64,000 nt of DNA, taken from the NCBI GenBank assembly GCA_024231975.1, contig JAAEQB010000057.1, positions 112,775 through 176,774 of the forward strand. Reading direction: 5' to 3'. Under the pieces are notes generated by a model, which had not been told where the DNA came from, made no database searches, and worked only from the letters and a program-made list of their open reading frames with translations. Source of the DNA: Allobosea sp. (lineage in GTDB: Bacteria > Pseudomonadota > Alphaproteobacteria > Rhizobiales > Beijerinckiaceae). This document shows, one piece after another, positions 60,136-64,000 of the stretch (the stretch's first letter is position 1; the number at the start of each line of letters is the position of its first letter). The position numbers and the translations under genes were made by a program.

Positions 60136-61143
60136 ATGACGACCAAGCATACGATCGACCGCCGCAGCCTCGTTGCCGGTGGCGCCGCGGCCATGTCCGC
60201 ACTCGCGGCGCCAAACCTCGTCCGCGCCCAGAGCAAGCGCACGATCAGGCTCGCGCATCACCTGCCGATCCAGTCGGAGCAGCATGCCGCTGCCGAGATC
60301 TTTGCCAAGAAGGTCGCCGAGGCCTCCAAGGGCGCGATCACCATTCAGGTCCTGCCGGCCGCCCAGATGGGGGGACAGCGCGAGATCATCGAGTCGGTCT
60401 CGATCGGCACGCTCGACATGGGCTTCGGCGAGTCCGGGCTCTACGCCAACTACGTGCCCGAATTCGGCGTCGTCGCGCTGCCCTATCTCTATCGCGACTT
60501 CGACCATTGGAAGCGGACGGTCGACGGCGAGGTCGGCGCCTCGCTGGCGAGCTCGCTGGATAAGAAGGCGAACGTCAGAATCGTCAACTGGATGGTGACG
60601 GGCTACCGCTACACTTATCTGCGCGGCAAGCCGATCACGCAGCCGGCCGACTTCAAGGGTCTCAAGGTGCGCCTGCCGGAGGCCCCGGTCTTCGTGAAGA
60701 CCTTCTCGACGCTGGGGGCGATCCCGACGCCGATCCCGGCGCCTGAAATGTATGCCGCGCTGCAGACCGGTGTCGTCGACGCGATGGAGGGTACGGCCGA
60801 GGTCGCCTATACCTTCAAGATCTACGACGTCACCAAATACCTCTCGATGACCCGTCACATCCTGCTCGACGGCTCCTTCGCGATCAGCAGCTCACTCTTC
60901 GGCAAGCTCTCCAAGCCGGAGCAGGAGCTCATTCTCAAGGCGGCGCAGGATGCGGTGGTCGAGCAGCGGGCGCAGCACTTCGAGCGCGAGAAGGCCTCGC
61001 TCGCCAAGCTGACCGGCGAAGGCAAGATGCAGCTGAACGAGCCGAACCTGAAGCCGTTCGCAGAGGCGCTGGCCAAGCTGCAGGACGAGTTCGCCGCGGC
61101 ATCGAAGGGGACCGCCGTCCTCGACGCAATCCGCAAGCTGTGA
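60136..61143 (+). CDS. dctP: TRAP transporter substrate-binding protein
   Basis: A 335-residue periplasmic solute receptor (DctP family). A twin-arginine-like signal (TIDRRSLVAGGAAAMSALAA) precedes the mature chain, cleaved near RAQ. Family marks: ITIQVLPAAQMGGQREIIES, PADFKGLKVRLPEAPVFVKT (with the Arg that salt-bridges ligand carboxylates) and GVVDAMEGTAEVAYTFKIYD. Binds organic or sugar acids for the DctQM permease encoded next. Ligand inferred to be an acid sugar such as L-rhamnonate. Confidence 0.92.
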   Translation: MTTKHTIDRRSLVAGGAAAMSALAAPNLVRAQSKRTIRLAHHLPIQSEQHAAAEIFAKKVAEASKGAITIQVLPAAQMGGQREIIESVSIGTLDMGFGESGLYANYVPEFGVVALPYLYRDFDHWKRTVDGEVGASLASSLDKKANVRIVNWMVTGYRYTYLRGKPITQPADFKGLKVRLPEAPVFVKTFSTLGAIPTPIPAPEMYAALQTGVVDAMEGTAEVAYTFKIYDVTKYLSMTRHILLDGSFAISSSLFGKLSKPEQELILKAAQDAVVEQRAQHFEREKASLAKLTGEGKMQLNEPNLKPFAEALAKLQDEFAAASKGTAVLDAIRKL

Positions 61144-61153
61144 CGGCGCGGCG

Positions 61154-61624
61154 ATGATCCGCAACCTGGTCGGCGGCGTCGTCGGGATCGCCAAGGTCAT
61201 CGCGGCGGGCTGCTTCGCCGCGATGATCGTGCTGACGCTCGTCCAGGTGGTCAACCGCTATGCGCTCGGCCTGCCGATGTTCTGGACGGAGGAACTGATC
61301 GTCCTCCTCCTGGTCTGGTCGATGCTCCTGGGTATGCCGGTGCAGCTGTGGAGCCATGAGGAGATCGTCGTCGACGTCCTGCCGACGCCGGATCCGCGCG
61401 CCCAGGCGATCAAGGACGGGGCCAACCTCGTCTGCTCGGTCGGCTTCTGCGCCATCCTCGCCTGGGCGGGCTACGCCTTCATGCTGCGCGGCCTCAACGT
61501 CACCTCACCGGCGCTCGGTCTGTCGCGGCTGTGGTTTTTCCTGCCGATCCCGGTCTCGGCGGCCCTCTCCGTCATCGTGTTGCTGACTCGGCCTAAGGGC
61601 CAGAGCGTCGGAGGCTTCGACTGA
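61154..61624 (+). CDS. dctQ: TRAP transporter small permease
   Basis: A 156-residue membrane protein with four helices (first at about 8-30; FWTEELIVLLLVWSMLLGMP in the second region). This is the small DctQ subunit. Its stop overlaps the dctM start (TGATG). Confidence 0.92.
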   Translation: MIRNLVGGVVGIAKVIAAGCFAAMIVLTLVQVVNRYALGLPMFWTEELIVLLLVWSMLLGMPVQLWSHEEIVVDVLPTPDPRAQAIKDGANLVCSVGFCAILAWAGYAFMLRGLNVTSPALGLSRLWFFLPIPVSAALSVIVLLTRPKGQSVGGFD

Positions 61625-62895
61625 TGCTGTGGACGCTCGTCCTTTCTCTTATGCTCTTCATCGCGATCGGGATGCCGATCGCGTTCTCGATGGGGCTTGC
61701 GGCCGTCGCCGCACTTCTGGTCGACGGTTCGGTCCCGCTGATCGTGCTGCCACAGAAGATGTATTCCTCGCTCGATTCCTTCCCGCTACTGGCGATCCCG
61801 CTCTTCATCCTGGCCGGCTCGGTGATGAATGTCGGCGGGATCACGGGCAGCCTGATCGGCCTGGCGCGGGCGCTGGTGGGCCATCTCCGCGGCGGGCTTG
61901 GCCACGTCACCATTGTCACCAACGTGCTGTTCTCGACGATCTCCGGCTCGGCCGCGGCATCCGCGGCCGCGGTCGGCTCGATGCTGATCCCGGAGATGAA
62001 GAAGGACGGCTACAGGCCCGAGGACGCAGCCGTCATCAACGCGGCCGGCGCGATCCTCGGTCCGGTGATCCCGCCCAGCGTGGTCATGGTCATCTATGGC
62101 GCCATGACGGGCCTCTCGATCGGCACGCTGCTGCTCGCCGGCATCGGCCCCGGCATCCTGATCGCCCTGATCATGATGGCGGCGGTCTATGTCATGGCTG
62201 GACGCAGCGTCCTGAAGATCTATCCGCGCGCTTCGCTCGCCCAGATCCTGCGCGCGTCCCGCGACGCGGTTCCCGCGCTCATCATGCCGGCGATCATCGT
62301 CGGCGGCATCATGTCGGGGCTGTTCACCGCGACCGAGGCCGGCGTCATCGCCGTGGCCTATGGCGTCGCCTATGCGCTGCTGACCCGGCGAAGCACCTTG
62401 CGCCAGCTGATCGACAACGTCACCGAGGCGACGATCGTCTCCTCGAGCATCATGATCATCCTCGGCGGTGCTGCCTTGTTCGGCTGGATCGTGGCGCGCG
62501 AGGGCGTGCCGGTGATGATCGCCGACTGGTTGCAGGCGATGACGAGTCAGCCCTGGATCGTGATGGTGCTGATCCTCGCCGTGCTGCTTGTCGTCGGCAT
62601 CTTCATCGAGCCCATCCCGGCGATGGTGATGCTAGTCCCGGTCCTGCAGCCGATCGCCGAGACTTATGGCTTCAACCCCTACCATTTCGCGATGGTCGTG
62701 GTCTTCGGTGTCCTTCTGGGGTCTCTCACGCCGCCCGTCGCGGTGCTCGTGCTTATCACCTGCAAGATCGCCAAGGTCGACGTCAACAAGGCCAATGGCC
62801 CGCTCGTGCCGATGTTCCTGCTGATGATCGTCGCGCTGTTCATCATCGCCTTCGTGCCCTGGATTTCGCTGATCGCTCCCAGATGGTTGACCTGA
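61624..62895 (+). CDS. dctM: TRAP transporter large permease
   Basis: A 423-residue protein with about 12 helices, the Na+-coupled transport subunit. Family marks: FPLLAIPLFILAGSVMNVGG, TIVTNVLFSTISGSAAASAA, LGPVIPPSVVMVIYGAMTGL and EPIPAMVMLVPVLQPIAETY. Last gene of the run; a mobile element follows 27 bases after its stop. Confidence 0.93.
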   Translation: MLWTLVLSLMLFIAIGMPIAFSMGLAAVAALLVDGSVPLIVLPQKMYSSLDSFPLLAIPLFILAGSVMNVGGITGSLIGLARALVGHLRGGLGHVTIVTNVLFSTISGSAAASAAAVGSMLIPEMKKDGYRPEDAAVINAAGAILGPVIPPSVVMVIYGAMTGLSIGTLLLAGIGPGILIALIMMAAVYVMAGRSVLKIYPRASLAQILRASRDAVPALIMPAIIVGGIMSGLFTATEAGVIAVAYGVAYALLTRRSTLRQLIDNVTEATIVSSSIMIILGGAALFGWIVAREGVPVMIADWLQAMTSQPWIVMVLILAVLLVVGIFIEPIPAMVMLVPVLQPIAETYGFNPYHFAMVVVFGVLLGSLTPPVAVLVLITCKIAKVDVNKANGPLVPMFLLMIVALFIIAFVPWISLIAPRWLT

Positions 62896-62922
62896 CATCG
62901 TGCCGGCACGCGGCGATCTAGC

Positions 62923-63871
62923 TGTGAGCTCTCAATAGGTTGTCCATCCGGTCCCGAGCGAGGAAGCTGAGGTTGCGAAGCTTCAGAGCCCTCGGAGGAA
63001 GGACCGGATGAACATCCACAAGAATACCCGGCTGACGCTGCTGGGTCGAGAGCGGATCGTGCGCATGGCGGCGTCAGGCACGGCATCTTCCGAGATCGCG
63101 GTTCGTGTCGGGGTCAGCGTGAAGACCGTCCATAAATGGATCGCGCGCTTCGCCGCCGAGGGCATGGCGGGGCTGGCCGACCGTTCGTCGCGTCCGCATC
63201 GGCTGCATCGTCCGACGCCCGATGGCCAGGTCGAGCAGATCATTGCACTGCGGCGCCGGCGGCTGAGCGGCAAGGCCATCGCCAAGCAGGTCGGTGTCTC
63301 GCCGGCCACCGTGAGCCGGGTCCTGAGGCGGGCGCGACTGAGCCGGATGCGCGACCTCGACCCGGTCGAGCCGGCGCGTCGCTACGAGCGCGCCCATCCC
63401 GGCGATCTGATCCATGTCGACATCAAGACGCTCAACCGCTTCAGCGAGCCGGGCCATCGCGTCACCGGGGATCGCGGCGGCAGCCGAAGCATCGGGGCGG
63501 GCTGGGAGTTCGCCCATGTCTGCATCGACGACGCCTCCCGGCTCGCCTTCGTCGAGATGAAGCCGGATGAGAAGGCCGTGAGCGCTGTCGCCTTCCTCCG
63601 AGCCGCCGTCGCCTATTACGGCCACCTCGGCGTCACCGTCGCGCGCGTCATGACCGACAACGGCTCCTGCTACAAAGCCCACGCCTTCCGCCACGCCTGC
63701 CGCGATCTCGGCCTGCGCCACATCCGCACCAAGCCCTACACGCCCAGGACCAACGGCAAGGCCGAGCGCTTCATCCAGACCGCCCTGCGCGAATGGGCCT
63801 ATGCCAGACCCTATGCTCACTCGGACCGCCGCGCCGAGGAGCTACCGCGCTGGCTCCATCATTACAACCGC
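62923..63871 (+). mobile_element. IS481-family insertion sequence, 3' end interrupted
   Basis: The left end TGTGAGCTCTCAATAGGTTG matches the start of IS481-type elements, and it directly follows TCTAGC (62917-62922), which fits the NCTAGN target used by this family. The transposase reading frame follows from 63008. Similarity to the family stops after the HHYN motif near 63871, where unrelated sequence begins, so the right end is not visible and the element is interrupted or truncated. Confidence 0.75.
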
Positions 63872-64000
63872 GCATCAGAACACCCATCTGTCTATGTGAT
63901 TGAAGAGAAGAGGTTTTGCTCGGTGGGATGTGATCCTGCGGGGTATTTGGGGTTTTGCCGCGCCCGTACGGTGATCGATTGGGCGGCCTCCGTGGCCAAA
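63008..64000 (+). CDS. IS481 family transposase, interrupted (runs off window)
   Basis: GGAGGAAGG precedes the ATG. An N-terminal helix-turn-helix domain (MAASGTASSEIAVRVGVSVK, TVHKWIARFAAEGMAGLADR) is followed by the DDE integrase core: Asp in IHVDIKTL, Asp in RVMTDNGSCY and Glu in NGKAERFIQT. After ELPRWLHHYN the usual WHRPH-type ending is replaced by an unrelated tail (RASEHPSVYVIEEKRFCSVG) that remains open to the window edge. The catalytic triad is present, but the C-terminus is not native, so activity is doubtful. Confidence 0.85.
   Translation, partial: MNIHKNTRLTLLGRERIVRMAASGTASSEIAVRVGVSVKTVHKWIARFAAEGMAGLADRSSRPHRLHRPTPDGQVEQIIALRRRRLSGKAIAKQVGVSPATVSRVLRRARLSRMRDLDPVEPARRYERAHPGDLIHVDIKTLNRFSEPGHRVTGDRGGSRSIGAGWEFAHVCIDDASRLAFVEMKPDEKAVSAVAFLRAAVAYYGHLGVTVARVMTDNGSCYKAHAFRHACRDLGLRHIRTKPYTPRTNGKAERFIQTALREWAYARPYAHSDRRAEELPRWLHHYNRASEHPSVYVIEEKRFCSVGCDPAGYLGFCRARTVIDWAASVAK

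Noticed and set aside
1..64000. CRISPR arrays, tRNA and rRNA genes
   Set aside because: No regularly spaced repeats and no cloverleaf or rRNA-like sequence was noticed on either strand.

Overview
The window reads as part of a large replicon (megaplasmid or chromid) of a high-GC alphaproteobacterium, most likely in the Hyphomicrobiales (Rhizobium/Bosea/Methylobacterium relatives). The evidence is a complete repABC replication-partition operon with a counter-transcribed RNA between repB and repC, a PcaQ-regulated pca cluster of the rhizobial type, remnants of a trb conjugation operon, and plasmid-backbone genes typical of that order (WGR, RES/Xre, DUF1403, ScpB). The genus is inference; no rRNA or tRNA gene is visible.

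Layout. 1-968: 5' end of a membrane sensory protein running off the left edge. 1678-12444: an amidase, a complete oligopeptide-type ABC importer with two paralogous binding proteins, an M20 peptidase and a GntR regulator. 12604-21466: a MarR regulator divergent from a second oligopeptide-type importer, followed by a beta-lactamase-fold hydrolase and a secreted alpha/beta hydrolase. 21815-29363: pcaDCHGFIJB plus divergent pcaQ, the whole lower protocatechuate (beta-ketoadipate) pathway, with a perfect PcaQ box. 29376-35741: a NitT/TauT-type ABC importer with a class II aldolase-family enzyme, a hydroxyacid dehydrogenase-like protein and a LysR regulator; a decayed second copy of the aldolase 3' end flanks it. 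35793-37150: decayed trbG-trbH-trbI. 37968-48187: plasmid backbone: repABC, WGR protein, small membrane protein, DUF6283, Xre/RES and Phd/VapC toxin-antitoxin pairs, tyrosine recombinase, a long perfect palindrome, DUF1403 and ScpB. 48237-55601: two MFS exporters with an aldo/keto reductase, an SDR, a cupin, a cyclophilin-like protein, an alpha/beta hydrolase and a LysR regulator. 56193-62895: LysR regulator, two SDRs, L-rhamnonate dehydratase and a TRAP transporter. 62923-64000: an IS481-family element whose transposase is interrupted near its 3' end.

The gene content is that of a scavenger: each catabolic block couples a high-affinity importer to the first hydrolases or dehydrogenases for the imported compound and to its own regulator. 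The replicon backbone keeps replication, partition, addiction and recombination functions, while the recognisable conjugation genes in the window are broken, so this replicon has probably lost self-transfer, at least through this trb set.

Most exciting candidate for something undescribed: the ScpB-DUF1403 pair without ScpA or SMC, next to a 33-bp perfect palindrome and a tyrosine recombinase, which could be a plasmid segregation or dimer-resolution module.
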